A stretch of 45,159 nt of DNA from Oceanospirillaceae bacterium (GCA_013373085.1 JABXIM010000019.1:1-45159), one strand, 5' to 3'; shown: positions 1-8,842, counted from the first letter of the stretch. Notes: generated by a model not told the origin, from the letters alone. Program-made: numbers and translations.

Positions 1-1106
1 CCGAGGTAGTAGTTGTAGAGGATGGTGCTGAAGCCGAACAGCAGCAGTGCGACGCTGACGAAACTGCGGCCCCATTCGCCGACATGCTCGGCCAGCGAGG
101 CCTGGGTCAGGGCGACGCCGCCGACCTCGGAGGCCGACGCCGGATCGTAGACACCGCTGAGCAGGATGATGAAGGCGGTCGCGGAGCAGATGATCAGGGT
201 ATCGATGAACACCGAGAATGCCTGGACGATGCCCTGGTTGGCCGGGTGCGGCACATAGGCGACCGCGGCGACGTTGGGCGCGCTGCCAAGTCCCGCCTCG
301 TTGGAGAACAGGCCCCGCTTGACGCCCATCAGGATGGCCGCGCCGATGCCTCCGCCGACAGCCTGTTCGAGACCGAAGGCGCTGTTGACGATCAGCATGA
401 AGACGTCGGGAATGCGCTCGAGGTTCAGCCCCAGCACCACCAGCGCGATGAGGATGTATCCGCCGGCCATCACCGGCACCAGCACTTCAGAAACTTTGGC
501 GATGCGCTTGACCCCGCCGAAGATGATCAGGCCGACGATCATCGCCAGGCCAATGCCGGTGTAGAACACGGGTACGCCGAAGGCATCATCGAACGAAGTG
601 GCGACGGCGTAGGACTGCAGCGCGGTAAAGCCGAAGCCAAAGGTGGCCAGCAGCAGTACCGAGTAGAGGGCGGCGAGCCATTTCCAGTTGCGGCCGAGGC
701 CACGGGAAATGTAATAGGCCGGACCGCCACGGTAGGTACCGTCGGGCTCCGCCTGCTTGTAGGCCTGGGCCAGGGTGCATTCGAGGAAGCTCGTGGCCAT
801 GCCCATCAGGCCGACGACCCACATCCAGAAGATGGCGCCGGGGCCGCCCAGGGTGATGGCGACGGCCACGCCGGCGATATTGCCGCCGCCGACACGGCCG
901 GCCACCGACAGCAGCAGCGCCTGGAACGAACTCAGGTGGCCGTGCTTGTCGCGCTGGAACGCCTGGCTGGCGCCGAGGATCCGGAACATCCGGCCGAAAT
1001 AGCGAAACTGGACGAAGCGGGAGGCAACGGTGAAACCGACGCCGACGGCGATCAGCAGCACGAGCAGGACCTTGCCCCAGAGCAGGTCGTTGAGAAAATC
1101 CAACAT
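1..1106 (-). CDS. Sodium:alanine/glycine symporter, AGCS family (partial)
   Basis: This is the N-terminal 368 residues of an inner-membrane AGCS symporter; the C-terminus lies outside the window. The reverse strand reads MLDFLNDLLWGKVLLVLLIA and continues as a series of hydrophobic segments. Visible family signatures are a glycine-rich GRVGGGNIAGV early in the protein and FSNEAGLGSAPNVAAVAY further on, the usual AGCS cation/substrate motif region. The family imports alanine or glycine with Na+. The ATG is preceded by a GGAG-like stretch (AACGGAGTTTTCCC). A good sigma-54 promoter lies about 100 bases upstream (1219-1234), and the next genes encode a sigma-54 activator and its sensor kinase, so I infer two-component control in response to an amino acid. 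The exact substrate is not determinable. Confidence 0.92.
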   Translation of the reverse strand, partial: MLDFLNDLLWGKVLLVLLIAVGVGFTVASRFVQFRYFGRMFRILGASQAFQRDKHGHLSSFQALLLSVAGRVGGGNIAGVAVAITLGGPGAIFWMWVVGLMGMATSFLECTLAQAYKQAEPDGTYRGGPAYYISRGLGRNWKWLAALYSVLLLATFGFGFTALQSYAVATSFDDAFGVPVFYTGIGLAMIVGLIIFGGVKRIAKVSEVLVPVMAGGYILIALVVLGLNLERIPDVFMLIVNSAFGLEQAVGGGIGAAILMGVKRGLFSNEAGLGSAPNVAAVAYVPHPANQGIVQAFSVFIDTLIICSATAFIILLSGVYDPASASEVGGVALTQASLAEHVGEWGRSFVSVALLLFGFSTILYNYYL

Positions 1107-1218
1107 GGGAAAACTCCGTTGTTTTTGTTGTGAAGGATGCGGCCCGTCGATACAGGCCGGCGACCGGTTGCGGGCACGCTCGGACACATCAACCGGGCCG
1201 CCAATACAAACCCTATTT

Positions 1219-1234
1219 AGCACGCGCTGTGCCA
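1219..1234 (-). promoter_or_regulatory. Sigma-54 (-24/-12) promoter of the AGCS symporter
   Basis: The reverse strand reads TGGCACAGCGCGTGCT. It has the invariant GG and GC separated by exactly 10 bases and matches TGGCAC-N5-[GT]TGC-type sigma-54 promoters well. It points at the symporter gene, with an expected start near 1208. The neighbouring NtrC-type activator carries the sigma-54 contact motif GAFTGA, which makes the assignment coherent. Confidence 0.75.
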
Positions 1235-1280
1235 GCCCTGACTCTAGATACATAAGTCTTTGTTTTTAGAACAAAAAATA

Positions 1281-1420
1281 TGCTTTAACAGGGGGTAAAG
1301 CAGACCCTGAAGGGGTATAACCAGATTGGGCGCCGGCGGCACAAAAACGGAAAAAAAACCATCAAATCAATGGGTTAATAAATAACGCCAAGGTTATAGA
1401 GAATCCGCAGGTTATAGGGG
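1281..1420. promoter_or_regulatory. Candidate upstream activator sites
   Basis: Upstream of the sigma-54 promoter lie an interrupted palindrome TGCTTTA-N8-TAAAGCA (1281-1302) and three copies of a GGTTATA-type motif: one inverted (GTATAACC near 1315) and two direct (AGGTTATAG near 1391 and 1410). The spacing (about 50 to 190 bases from the -24 element) fits enhancer sites for the adjacent response regulator. This is inference from position and repetition only. Confidence 0.4.
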
Positions 1421-1477
1421 ATCGCAGCGCCGTTATCACGGCATCGGGGAAGGGTGAGTCGTGAGTGCGCGGGGGGG

Positions 1478-2899
1478 TCAGCCCTGGCGCTTTTTCAACC
1501 GCTTGCTCAGCGCCGGCTGCGAGACGCCCAGCAGTCGCGCGGCGATGGTCTGGTTGCCTTCGGCCCGGCGCATCGCCTCCTCCACCAGCAGGTCGGCGAC
1601 CTCATGCAGGCGCGGCAGCGGAGCCTCCGCCACGAAGGGGCTGCTATCGGGGTGCAGTTCGGCCGGCGGCTCGTCAGAGCCGAGGTCGATGGCGCGCTTG
1701 AAGGCGTCCATCGACAGCATCCGCGAACGGTGCTGGCTCACGGCATCATAGACCATGGCGCGCAGCTCGCGGACATTGCCGGGAAAAGCATAGTTGGCCA
1801 GCAGCACCGGCAGCTCCCGCGGCACCGTCGGCTTGTTCTTGCCGAGTTCGGCCGCGGCCTCTTCGAGGAAATGCTCGAGCAGCAGCGCAATGTCGCCCTT
1901 GCGCTCGCGCAGCGCCGGGATCTGCACCTGGTGGGTCCGCAGACGGTAGTACAGATCCTTGCGGAAGCTGCCTTCGGCCTGCTTATCGGCCAGATCCTGG
2001 TGGGTCGCGACCAGCACCCGGGCCCGCATCCGCTTGGGCCTGTCGCTCCCCAGCGGATAGTATTCCCCCTCCTGCAGCAGCCGCAGCAATTTCACCTGGG
2101 ATGCCATGCTCAGGTCGCCGATCTCGTCGAGGAAGAGAGTGCCGTCGGCGGCCTGCTCGATCATACCGGCCCGGGCGCTCTCGGCGCCGGTGAAGGCGCC
2201 GCGCTGGTGGCCGAACAGGGTGTCGGCGAAGTGGTTGTCGTCGAGCCCGGCAACGTTGACGCAGACCAGCGGCCCCTGACAGCCGCTCAGTTCGTGGGCG
2301 GCACGGGCGATGAGCTCCTTGCCGACGCCGCTTTCGCCGCTGATCAGGATCGGCTGGCGACTCGGCGCCACCGACTCGAGGTACTGGAACACCGCGCGCA
2401 TGCCCTTGTCGCCGCTGACGATCGGCGCGAACGCCTCGGGATGCTCGAGGGTGTCGTTGAGGACCCGCTGGCGCAGCTCCTGGTTCTCGCGCCGAAGCTC
2501 CTGCAACCGGATGGCGCGCTTGATCCCTTCGATCAGCCGATCCTGCTCGTCGGTCTTGACGAAGTAGTCGTAGGCGCCGCGCTTGATGCAGTTGACCGCG
2601 GTCTCGACCTGGTTCAGGCCGCTGATGACGATGACGCCGATCTCCGGATGCTCCTCGACGATGCGGCTCAGCAGTTTCTCGCCGGACAGGTGCGGCATCG
2701 TCAGGTCCAGCGTCACCAGGCCGATGTTCTCCCGCGCCAGGATCGACATCACCTCCCGGCTGTCCTGGCAGCGGTGCAGGTGATTGATGCCACCGGAGCG
2801 CTCGAGGGCGATGCTCAGGCTGCGCAGGAAAGACGGCTCGTCATCGACGAGCAGCAGGCCGAAGGAGGGATAGAGATTTTGCTTCATCGTTTTGTCCAT
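1478..2899 (-). CDS. Sigma-54-dependent response regulator, NtrC/DctD type
   Basis: A 473-residue cytoplasmic transcription activator with the full three-domain layout. The receiver domain (about residues 12-125) has the acidic pair VDDE at 19-21, the phospho-acceptor Asp65 in TLDLTMP, and a conserved lysine in YFVKTDE. The central AAA+ domain has Walker A GESGVGKE and the sigma-54 contact loop RGAFTGAES. A Fis-type helix-turn-helix lies at the C-terminus (NQTIAARLLGVSQPALSKRL). It starts 18 bases after the sensor kinase stop, so the two form one operon. A second ATG four codons in is a possible alternative start. The likely target is the sigma-54 promoter of the AGCS symporter just downstream. 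Confidence 0.95.
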   Translation of the reverse strand: MDKTMKQNLYPSFGLLLVDDEPSFLRSLSIALERSGGINHLHRCQDSREVMSILARENIGLVTLDLTMPHLSGEKLLSRIVEEHPEIGVIVISGLNQVETAVNCIKRGAYDYFVKTDEQDRLIEGIKRAIRLQELRRENQELRQRVLNDTLEHPEAFAPIVSGDKGMRAVFQYLESVAPSRQPILISGESGVGKELIARAAHELSGCQGPLVCVNVAGLDDNHFADTLFGHQRGAFTGAESARAGMIEQAADGTLFLDEIGDLSMASQVKLLRLLQEGEYYPLGSDRPKRMRARVLVATHQDLADKQAEGSFRKDLYYRLRTHQVQIPALRERKGDIALLLEHFLEEAAAELGKNKPTVPRELPVLLANYAFPGNVRELRAMVYDAVSQHRSRMLSMDAFKRAIDLGSDEPPAELHPDSSPFVAEAPLPRLHEVADLLVEEAMRRAEGNQTIAARLLGVSQPALSKRLKKRQG

Positions 2900-2917
2900 C
2901 TGCCGGGGGCTTGCCGA

Positions 2918-4618
2918 TCAGCCCGCGATACCGGGCGCCGATGGTACTGCATCGGCCGCGTCCCCGGCCAATGCCGGTAGCGCCAGGGTAACGCGGGTAC
3001 CCTGCCCGGGGCTGGATTCGAAGTCGAGGTTGCCGCCGTGCTCGCGCACGATGCCGGCGGACACCGACAGTCCGAGCCCGGTGCCGCCGCTGTTGCGCCG
3101 GGTGGTAAAGAAGGGGTCGGTCAGCCGGGCCATCGATTCGGCATCGATCCCGCAGCCCTGGTCCCGTACCTCCAGCAACACCCGGCCGGTTTGCGGATGG
3201 AACCGGGTACGCAGGAAGATCCCCTGCTCCGGGCTTTGCAGCGCCTGGCAGGCATTGAGGATCAGATTGATCACCACCTGCTCGATACGCTGGCCGTTGC
3301 CCCGCACCGCCGGCAGCTCGCGGCCGTAATCGACCTCGAAGCGGCCGGTCGCCGAGCGGATCGAGTTGTCCACCAGCCGGATCGCCGTGCGCACCGCCTG
3401 GTTGAGATCCAGCGACTCGTTCAGCTCGGCGTCGCCCTGACGGGCGAAGTCCTTGAGGTCGCCGACGATGCGCTTGATACGCTGGGTCCCGTCGAGCATT
3501 TCGTCGAGCATCAGCGGAATCTCGTCCCGCATCCGCGAATACTCCAGTCCGCCGAGATCGAAGTCGCCATGACTGTGGTAATGCTCCTCGAGTATCTCCC
3601 GGGCATCCTGGTAGGCATCGCGCAGCACCGGCAGGTTCAGCAGCAACAGGCTGCAGGGGTTGTTGATCTCGTGGGCCACGCCGGATACCAGGATACCCAA
3701 CGACGTCATCTTGTCGGCCTGGATCAGCTGCAACTGATGCTGCCGCAGTTCCTCGGTGCGGCCCGCGACCTCCCGTTGCAGCATCCGGTTCCAGACCACG
3801 ATGCCGCCCAGTATCAGCAACAGGGCGCCGGATACCGCGGCGCCGACCAGGCCGATCTTCTTCCAGGGGATGCTGCCGGCACCTTCCAGCGGCCCCAGCC
3901 ATTTGTCGTAGATCGCCTGATGACGACCGGTATTCTTGAGGATGGCCAACCCCTCGCTGAACTGCGCCAGCAGGTCGGAATTGCCCTTTTTCACCGCATA
4001 GCCGTAGCGCAGCGAAAAGGGATTGGCCACCGGCAGGATGTTGGTCAGGCCGAGCTCCCGGCTCAGATAGAGCGAAGGCAGGTTCGCCACCAGCGCGTAG
4101 TCATGCTTGCCAGAGGCCAGCATCCGGAGCGCATCGGCATGGGTATCGGTGGTGACGATCTTGGCGCCGGCCTGATGCTCCAGCAGGTAGTCGTGCATGA
4201 TGTCGCCCTTCTGCACGATCACCTCCTTGCCGCGTAAGCCGTCGATGTCCGCCACCGGATCGCCGCGGCGGGCGAATATCGACTGATGCACGATGGCATG
4301 GGGCGGGGCGAAGTCGAAGGTTTTCGCACGCTCGGCAGACCAGGACATGCCCTGAAGGATATCGACCTCGCCGCTCTCCAGCGCCGCCCGCATATCGGAC
4401 CACTCGCCGAGCACGACCTCCACCTCGATGCCCATGACTTCGGCGATCGCTTCAGTCAGTTCGACGTTGTAGCCGGCCGGCTGACCGTCCTCGTCGAGAA
4501 ATTCGTACGGCGGGTGGTAATGATCGCCGCCGACGACAATGCGGGGCTTGGCGCTTCGCTGGTCGCGCTCGACGGCCTGCTGCGCCCAGCTCTGGAGGCC
4601 GAACAGGGCCAGCAGCAT
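2918..4618 (-). CDS. Sensor histidine kinase with periplasmic solute-binding domain
   Basis: A membrane sensor kinase of about 566 residues. A signal-like N-terminus (MLLALFGLQSWAQ) is followed by a family-3 solute-binding domain (about 25-245, with HPPYEFLDEDG and MSWSAERAKTFDFAPP), one membrane segment (about 254-277), a dimerisation/phosphoacceptor region with His316 in GVAHEINNP, and an HATPase domain (NLILNACQAL, DQGCGIDAES, GGTGLGLSVSAGI). The binding domain is the kind that holds polar amino acids, which suits a sensor controlling the adjacent amino-acid symporter. The frame stays open upstream to about 4891, but I chose the ATG at 4618 because the signal peptide starts there and the upstream part crosses a MITE-like repeat. 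No strong ribosome-binding site is seen at this ATG, so the start is uncertain. Confidence 0.9.
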   Translation of the reverse strand: MLLALFGLQSWAQQAVERDQRSAKPRIVVGGDHYHPPYEFLDEDGQPAGYNVELTEAIAEVMGIEVEVVLGEWSDMRAALESGEVDILQGMSWSAERAKTFDFAPPHAIVHQSIFARRGDPVADIDGLRGKEVIVQKGDIMHDYLLEHQAGAKIVTTDTHADALRMLASGKHDYALVANLPSLYLSRELGLTNILPVANPFSLRYGYAVKKGNSDLLAQFSEGLAILKNTGRHQAIYDKWLGPLEGAGSIPWKKIGLVGAAVSGALLLILGGIVVWNRMLQREVAGRTEELRQHQLQLIQADKMTSLGILVSGVAHEINNPCSLLLLNLPVLRDAYQDAREILEEHYHSHGDFDLGGLEYSRMRDEIPLMLDEMLDGTQRIKRIVGDLKDFARQGDAELNESLDLNQAVRTAIRLVDNSIRSATGRFEVDYGRELPAVRGNGQRIEQVVINLILNACQALQSPEQGIFLRTRFHPQTGRVLLEVRDQGCGIDAESMARLTDPFFTTRRNSGGTGLGLSVSAGIVREHGGNLDFESSPGQGTRVTLALPALAGDAADAVPSAPGIAG

Positions 4619-4689
4619 GAAAAGTGCGACCCGAAGCCCGCGCGCAGGGATTCGCCCGGGACAGTAGATCGAAATTGGCGGCTGTTGGG

Positions 4690-4841
4690 CACCTCGAAAA
4701 ACCGTAACGAGCGGCTTAGAGGCAAGGCGCACGGCGCGTAGGAACCGCAGTCTATAGGGTATACATGAGGATTCCGACCGGGCTGGCGTACCAGCACCGC
4801 GCAACGCAGCATATGAGTCGCGCAGTAGGTATTTCGAGGTG
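4690..4841. mobile_element. MITE-like element with 14-bp inverted ends
   Basis: The segment is bounded by CACCTCGAAAAACC (4690-4703) and GGTATTTCGAGGTG (4828-4841), which are inverted copies with one mismatch over 14 bases. The 152-bp interior holds no convincing gene. It sits between the sensor kinase start and the end of the upstream exporter gene, about 70 bases ahead of the kinase ATG, and includes a TATAGGGTATACAT stretch that could act as a promoter. No clear target duplication is seen (CTGTTG occurs close to both ends). Confidence 0.5.
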
Positions 4842-4942
4842 TCCTGTTGTCTGGTCATCGCGTCCGGCCCACACCCGGAACAGCCGGGCACTGGCCCTAT
4901 TATCCGACTTTTTCGCCACGTTTCGATGCCGTTTTTGACCGC

Positions 4943-5860
4943 TCAGCGCGCGGGTGCCCGACGCCAGCGCAGACGCGCCGGCCAGCCGGCAAGGCCGCGG
5001 GGGCCGAACATCACCAGGTTGCCGGCCAGGATCAGCGCCATGCCGGCCACCGCTGTCGGCGTCCAGAGGTAACCCTCCACCAGGGTCGAGATGCTCAGCG
5101 CCACCAGCGGGAACAGCAGGGTCGCGTAGGCCGCGGGCCCGGCGCCGATACGGCCGATCAGCGCGAAATAGGCGGCAAAGCCCAGCACCGAGCCGAAGAT
5201 CGCCAGATACAGCAGCGCGCCCAGGTAGGACGGAGTCCATTCGGGCGCGAAGGCGGCGCCGCCGGACAGCGAGACGATCAGCATCCAGAACGCGCCGTAG
5301 CCCATTGCCCAGGCATTGGTGGAGAGCAGGTCCAGCCCCCGGCGCTGATGGCGCAGGCTGATCATGTTGCCGAGCGAAAACAGGTAGGTGCCGAGCAGGC
5401 AGAGCCCGATGCCGCCGAGCATCGCCAGGTTCAGCCCATCGCCGGCCAGATCCCGCCAGAACAGACTGAGCATTCCGGCAAAACCCAACAGGGTGGCCAG
5501 CCAGAAACGGCCGTCGATGCGCTGGCCGAAGAACAGCATCGCATTGACGGCGTTGAACAGCGTCGCCATCGAAAAAATCACCGATTCCAGGCCACTGCTC
5601 ACCACCGTACCGGCGCTGTAGAAGCAGTAGAAGTTGAAGCTGAAGATGCAGCCGCCCTGCAGCATGCAGAACAGGTGATCGCGTCGGCAAAGGCGGCGCA
5701 GGCGGCCGCTCAGCCAGAGGCCTCCGACCAGGAGCAGCGCCGCCAGCGCGAAGCGGTAGAAGATCGAGACGGTGACCGGGACAGCACCGAGCTGCAACAT
5801 GATGGCGATCCAGGTGGTCCCCCAGATCATCACCGTCGAGGCATAGAGAAACAGGGTCAT
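4943..5860 (-). CDS. DMT-superfamily (EamA) exporter
   Basis: About 305 residues with the ten-helix, two-repeat pattern of EamA/RhaT-type permeases. The first helix MTLFLYASTVMIWGTTWIAI has the WGTTW signature. A second-repeat helix run appears in GALLYLAIFGSVLGFAAYFALIGRIGAGPAAYATLLFPLVA. Members export amino acids, metabolites or drugs from the inner membrane; the substrate here is unknown. The frame is open further upstream, but the ATG at 5860 has GGAG about ten bases before it. It diverges from an AraC-type regulator, which probably controls it. Confidence 0.9.
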   Translation of the reverse strand: MTLFLYASTVMIWGTTWIAIMLQLGAVPVTVSIFYRFALAALLLVGGLWLSGRLRRLCRRDHLFCMLQGGCIFSFNFYCFYSAGTVVSSGLESVIFSMATLFNAVNAMLFFGQRIDGRFWLATLLGFAGMLSLFWRDLAGDGLNLAMLGGIGLCLLGTYLFSLGNMISLRHQRRGLDLLSTNAWAMGYGAFWMLIVSLSGGAAFAPEWTPSYLGALLYLAIFGSVLGFAAYFALIGRIGAGPAAYATLLFPLVALSISTLVEGYLWTPTAVAGMALILAGNLVMFGPRGLAGWPARLRWRRAPAR

Positions 5861-6053
5861 GGCAAGGGCCTCCGGGCCGAAATCCTGATCCCAGCTTGCC
5901 AGCCTCACGGCCGGTCGGCTTTCATGCACCGGGGCGGCTTGCACAATCTTGCGCTTTTCTGCACCGGCCCTGGTAGCCGCCGCGACCGGACGGCGTTACC
6001 ATTTTGCTGTTCCATCGACGCCCGATGCGTCGGCGTTCCGGGAGCCATGCACC

Positions 6054-6938
6054 TTGATTGAGTCATACCGTTTATTCGACAACTTGCGCCAGCACAGGGC
6101 CAGATTGCTCGATCATACGCTGCTCGAAGCGGGCATCGGCCTGGCCTCCTGGTCCAACCGGCACGACCGTATCCACCAGACCGACGCCAACCACCACACC
6201 CTGAGCCTCTATATCGCCGACGGTTACGAGAGCTACCGGAAAACGGCAAGCGGCTGGCGTAACGGCGGTGGCCCGAACCGGCTCTGCCTGATGCCGCAGG
6301 CGTTCGAGTCGGTCTGGGATATCCGCGGCCCCCTGAGCTTCGTGCACCTTTACTTCACCGACGAGCACCTGCGCCGGCTGGCGGAGCAGACCTGGGACCG
6401 CAGCCCGGCGGAATTGCGTCTCGACGAGCGCATCTTCGCCGACGACCCGCAGATCACGCTGCTCTACCGCCAGTTCCTGCTGGCGTGCAACTGGCAGGAC
6501 AGCAGCGACCGCCTGGCCCTCGGCAGTGCCGTCACCCTGCTGCTGAACCACCTGCTGCGACACTACAGCACCCTGCGCTGGCCCGAGGAGCAGGTGCGCG
6601 GCGGCCTGGCGCCCTACCAGCTCAACCGCCTGCGGGAGTACATCGATGCCCACCTCGATCAGCCACTGCGGCTGGCGGACCTCACTGCCGAAGCGGGCCT
6701 GAGCGAATACCACTTCGCCCGCATGTTCAAGCAGAGCCAGGGCCAGGCGCCGCACCAGTATCTGCTGCAACAACGCCTGCAACGGGCCGAACGGCTGCTG
6801 CGGGAGAGCTCCGAATCGATCACCGAGATCGCCCTGCGCTGCGGCTTCAGCTCCACCAGCCATTTCAGCAACCGCTTCCGCCAGGCCCGCGGCATCGCGC
6901 CCTCGGCGCTGCGACAGGCACTGAGCCGCAACGATTAA
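6054..6938 (+). CDS. AraC-family transcriptional regulator
   Basis: A regulator of about 294 residues. The N-terminal half looks like a cupin-type sensing domain (HHTLSLYIADGYESYR, PQAFESVWDIRGPLSFVHLYF). The C-terminal 100 residues carry two helix-turn-helix motifs (LRLADLTAEAGLSEYHFARMF and ITEIALRCGFSSTSHFSNRF). There is no ATG near the domain start. I chose the TTG at 6054 because GGGAG lies nine bases ahead; another in-frame TTG lies at 5949. It diverges from the EamA exporter, leaving about 190 bases between them for a shared control region, so it likely regulates that transporter. Confidence 0.88.
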   Translation: MIESYRLFDNLRQHRARLLDHTLLEAGIGLASWSNRHDRIHQTDANHHTLSLYIADGYESYRKTASGWRNGGGPNRLCLMPQAFESVWDIRGPLSFVHLYFTDEHLRRLAEQTWDRSPAELRLDERIFADDPQITLLYRQFLLACNWQDSSDRLALGSAVTLLLNHLLRHYSTLRWPEEQVRGGLAPYQLNRLREYIDAHLDQPLRLADLTAEAGLSEYHFARMFKQSQGQAPHQYLLQQRLQRAERLLRESSESITEIALRCGFSSTSHFSNRFRQARGIAPSALRQALSRND

Positions 6939-7012
6939 CCCGGCAGTATTTTATCGAGCTTACTCTCAGTGGCCGGCGTCCGGGCATGGTCATGCAGGCC
7001 GGCGCTACACGG

Positions 7013-7034
7013 AAAATTGCTCCTGCATTTTCCG
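7013..7034. terminator. Hairpin between convergent genes
   Basis: GGAAAAT and ATTTTCC form a 7-bp inverted repeat with a nine-base loop between the ends of the convergent AraC regulator and thioesterase genes. It is AT-rich and short, so only a weak terminator candidate. Nothing else convincing is seen in 6939-7140. Confidence 0.3.
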
Positions 7035-7140
7035 CACACAGGCCGTCCCTGGCGTAGATCCCTGTCACGACGGCCTGTTGCGCACTTCCCTTTGGGCGGC
7101 TTGCCCGGCCCCTCTTGACGTACGGTACTATCCTGCCGGT

Positions 7141-7623
7141 TTAACAGCGCGGCCGCGTCAGGGCGATACTGCGCCCGGCCAGTGCCGGCCAGTCGAGCCC
7201 GGCGTGTTGTCGCTGCAGGGCGCTGACCCTTGCCTGCGTATCGGCCAGGAAAGGCGCGGCCCTCTTCGCCGCCATGTCCATATGCAGCAGCAGGGTCTCC
7301 ATCGCCGCCAGTTCCTCGCCGCTCTGGCCATGGCGCATCGTGAAATACACCCGCAGCTTCTTGGCGTCGCTCTCGAGCAGCTGCGCCGTCACCCGCAGCG
7401 GCTCGCCCTCGCTGACCTCCTGCAGGTAGTGGACCATGCTCTGCAGCGTGTAGATCGATACCTGGTGCTCGTTGCGATAGGCCTCATCCAGCCCAATCTG
7501 CACCATGAGATCGTCAATCGATTTGCTGAATACCAGCACATAGCAGGCGTCGTTCATATGGCCGTTATAGTCGATCCAGTCCGGGCTGACCGGCCCTTCG
7601 AATACCTTCAGTTCTGTTGTCAT
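7141..7623 (-). CDS. cdhB: Betainyl-CoA thioesterase (hotdog fold)
   Basis: About 160 residues, a single hotdog-fold acyl-CoA thioesterase. The 4HBT-type active-site region reads VSPDWIDYNGHMNDACYV, with Asp and the NGHMN motif. In Pseudomonas the equivalent protein hydrolyses betainyl-CoA, the product formed when 3-dehydrocarnitine is cleaved with acetyl-CoA, giving glycine betaine. The ATG at 7623 has AGAGG six bases upstream. It diverges from cdhR and neighbours cdhC and cdhA, which supports the assignment beyond the general fold. Confidence 0.88.
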   Translation of the reverse strand: MTTELKVFEGPVSPDWIDYNGHMNDACYVLVFSKSIDDLMVQIGLDEAYRNEHQVSIYTLQSMVHYLQEVSEGEPLRVTAQLLESDAKKLRVYFTMRHGQSGEELAAMETLLLHMDMAAKRAAPFLADTQARVSALQRQHAGLDWPALAGRSIALTRPRC

Positions 7624-7711
7624 CGCTTGCCTCTTGGCAGAATCACAGGAATGGTTGTCTCGCAATGCTAGCCGTTGCCGGTGGGCGGATTTGACTGTAT
7701 CCGCCGGTTAG

Positions 7712-8710
7712 GTGTTAATTTTCGACAATACCCCCGCCTTGCAGGAAACGCACTTGTTCGGAGACCGTCCTCGCCATCATCCCCAGCTGATCAGCTTCCT
7801 GCTGATTCCCGGCTTCTCGCTGTTCGGCCTGACCTCGATGCTCGACCCGCTGCGCCACGCCAACCGCAGCAACGACCGCGAACTCTATCGTTGGCGACTG
7901 ATCTCCGAGCAGGGCGGGCCGGTCGCGAGCAGCGATGCCCTCGACATCATGACCGAACACAGCATCCGCGACCTGCCTTCCTGCGAAACCCTGATCATCT
8001 GTTCAGGCGCAGATCCTCAGATACAGATCACCCCGGGGCTGCTCGGTTTCATCCGCCGTCAGGCCAGCCACGGCGCCGATATCGGCTGCCAGGATACCGC
8101 CGCCTATATCGCCGCCGCCGCCGGCATCCTCGACGGCTATCGCGCCACCCTGCACTGGGAAAACCTCGACAGCACCCGGGAGGCTTTCCCGAATGTCGAT
8201 TTCGTGCAGGAGCTGCTGGTCATCGATCGTGGCCGCTTTTCCTGCCCCGGCGCGCTGTCGGGCCTCGATATGATGCTTCATCTGATCGGCACCCAGCACG
8301 GCAACGGCCTCGCGACCACCGTCGCGGACGAGCTGATCTACACCCACAAGCGCGCCCATACCGACCCGCAGCGCACCTCGCTGCAGAAACGTCTCGACAG
8401 CCGCAACCCGAATCTGGTCGAAGCGGTCAAGCTGATGGAACTGAACCTCGAGGAGCCACTGCGCATCGCCGATATCGCCACCGAGCTGTCGATCTCCGAA
8501 CGCGAGCTGGAGCGGCTGTTCCGCCACCATCTGCAGCAGACGCCGAGCGCCTATTACCGGGATTTGCGGCTCGACCAGGCGCGCTGGATGCTGCAGCAAA
8601 CCACCGACAGCGTCACGGCGATCTCGGTCGCCTGCGGCTTCGCCTCGCTGTCCCACTTCAGCCGCAGCTACCAGCAGCGCTTCGGCAAAAAGCCCAGCCG
8701 GGAACGCTGA
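7712..8710 (+). CDS. cdhR: Carnitine-responsive GlxA-type AraC regulator
   Basis: 332 residues. The N-terminal class-I glutamine-amidotransferase-like domain (ISFLLIPGFSLFGLTSMLDPLRHAN to about residue 190) is a ligand-sensing, catalytically inert DJ-1/PfpI-type fold. The C-terminal AraC DNA-binding part has two helix-turn-helices (LRIADIATELSISERELERLF and VTAISVACGFASLSHFSRSY). In Pseudomonas CdhR senses carnitine and activates the dehydrogenase operon. Here the gene lies between cdhB and cdhC. The start is uncertain: GTG at 7712 has a weak ribosome-binding site, while a TTG at 7754 is preceded by CAGGAA seven bases ahead. Confidence 0.88.
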   Translation: MLIFDNTPALQETHLFGDRPRHHPQLISFLLIPGFSLFGLTSMLDPLRHANRSNDRELYRWRLISEQGGPVASSDALDIMTEHSIRDLPSCETLIICSGADPQIQITPGLLGFIRRQASHGADIGCQDTAAYIAAAAGILDGYRATLHWENLDSTREAFPNVDFVQELLVIDRGRFSCPGALSGLDMMLHLIGTQHGNGLATTVADELIYTHKRAHTDPQRTSLQKRLDSRNPNLVEAVKLMELNLEEPLRIADIATELSISERELERLFRHHLQQTPSAYYRDLRLDQARWMLQQTTDSVTAISVACGFASLSHFSRSYQQRFGKKPSRER

Positions 8711-8807
8711 CGCCACGCGGAGAATCCTCCCCCTCATCAGCTTCGGACCTGACCGCCCTGTCGTAAACAGAATGCACTTATCCATTTGCGCCACTTCGCC
8801 AACAGCA

Positions 8808-8842
8808 TCGCATTTAGGCAACCAGCATTCGCATAGGGGCAA
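8808..8842 (+). promoter_or_regulatory. Candidate CdhR operator: two 14-base direct repeats
   Basis: TCGCATTTAGGCAA (8808-8821) and TCGCATAGGGGCAA (8829-8842) are direct repeats 21 bases apart, start to start, i.e. two DNA turns. That spacing is typical of AraC-family dimers that place each subunit on the same face. They lie about 105 bases ahead of the cdhC ATG, inside the 237-base gap after cdhR. The assignment to CdhR is by position only. Confidence 0.45.

Noticed and set aside
84..1133. Long plus-strand frame opposite the AGCS symporter
   Set aside because: Low-complexity Gly/Asp/Gln/His-rich translation typical of the antisense of a high-GC gene; the minus strand encodes a clear family.
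1454..4237. Long plus-strand frames opposite the response regulator and kinase
   Set aside because: Antisense of well-defined domains; no recognisable motifs or ribosome-binding sites.
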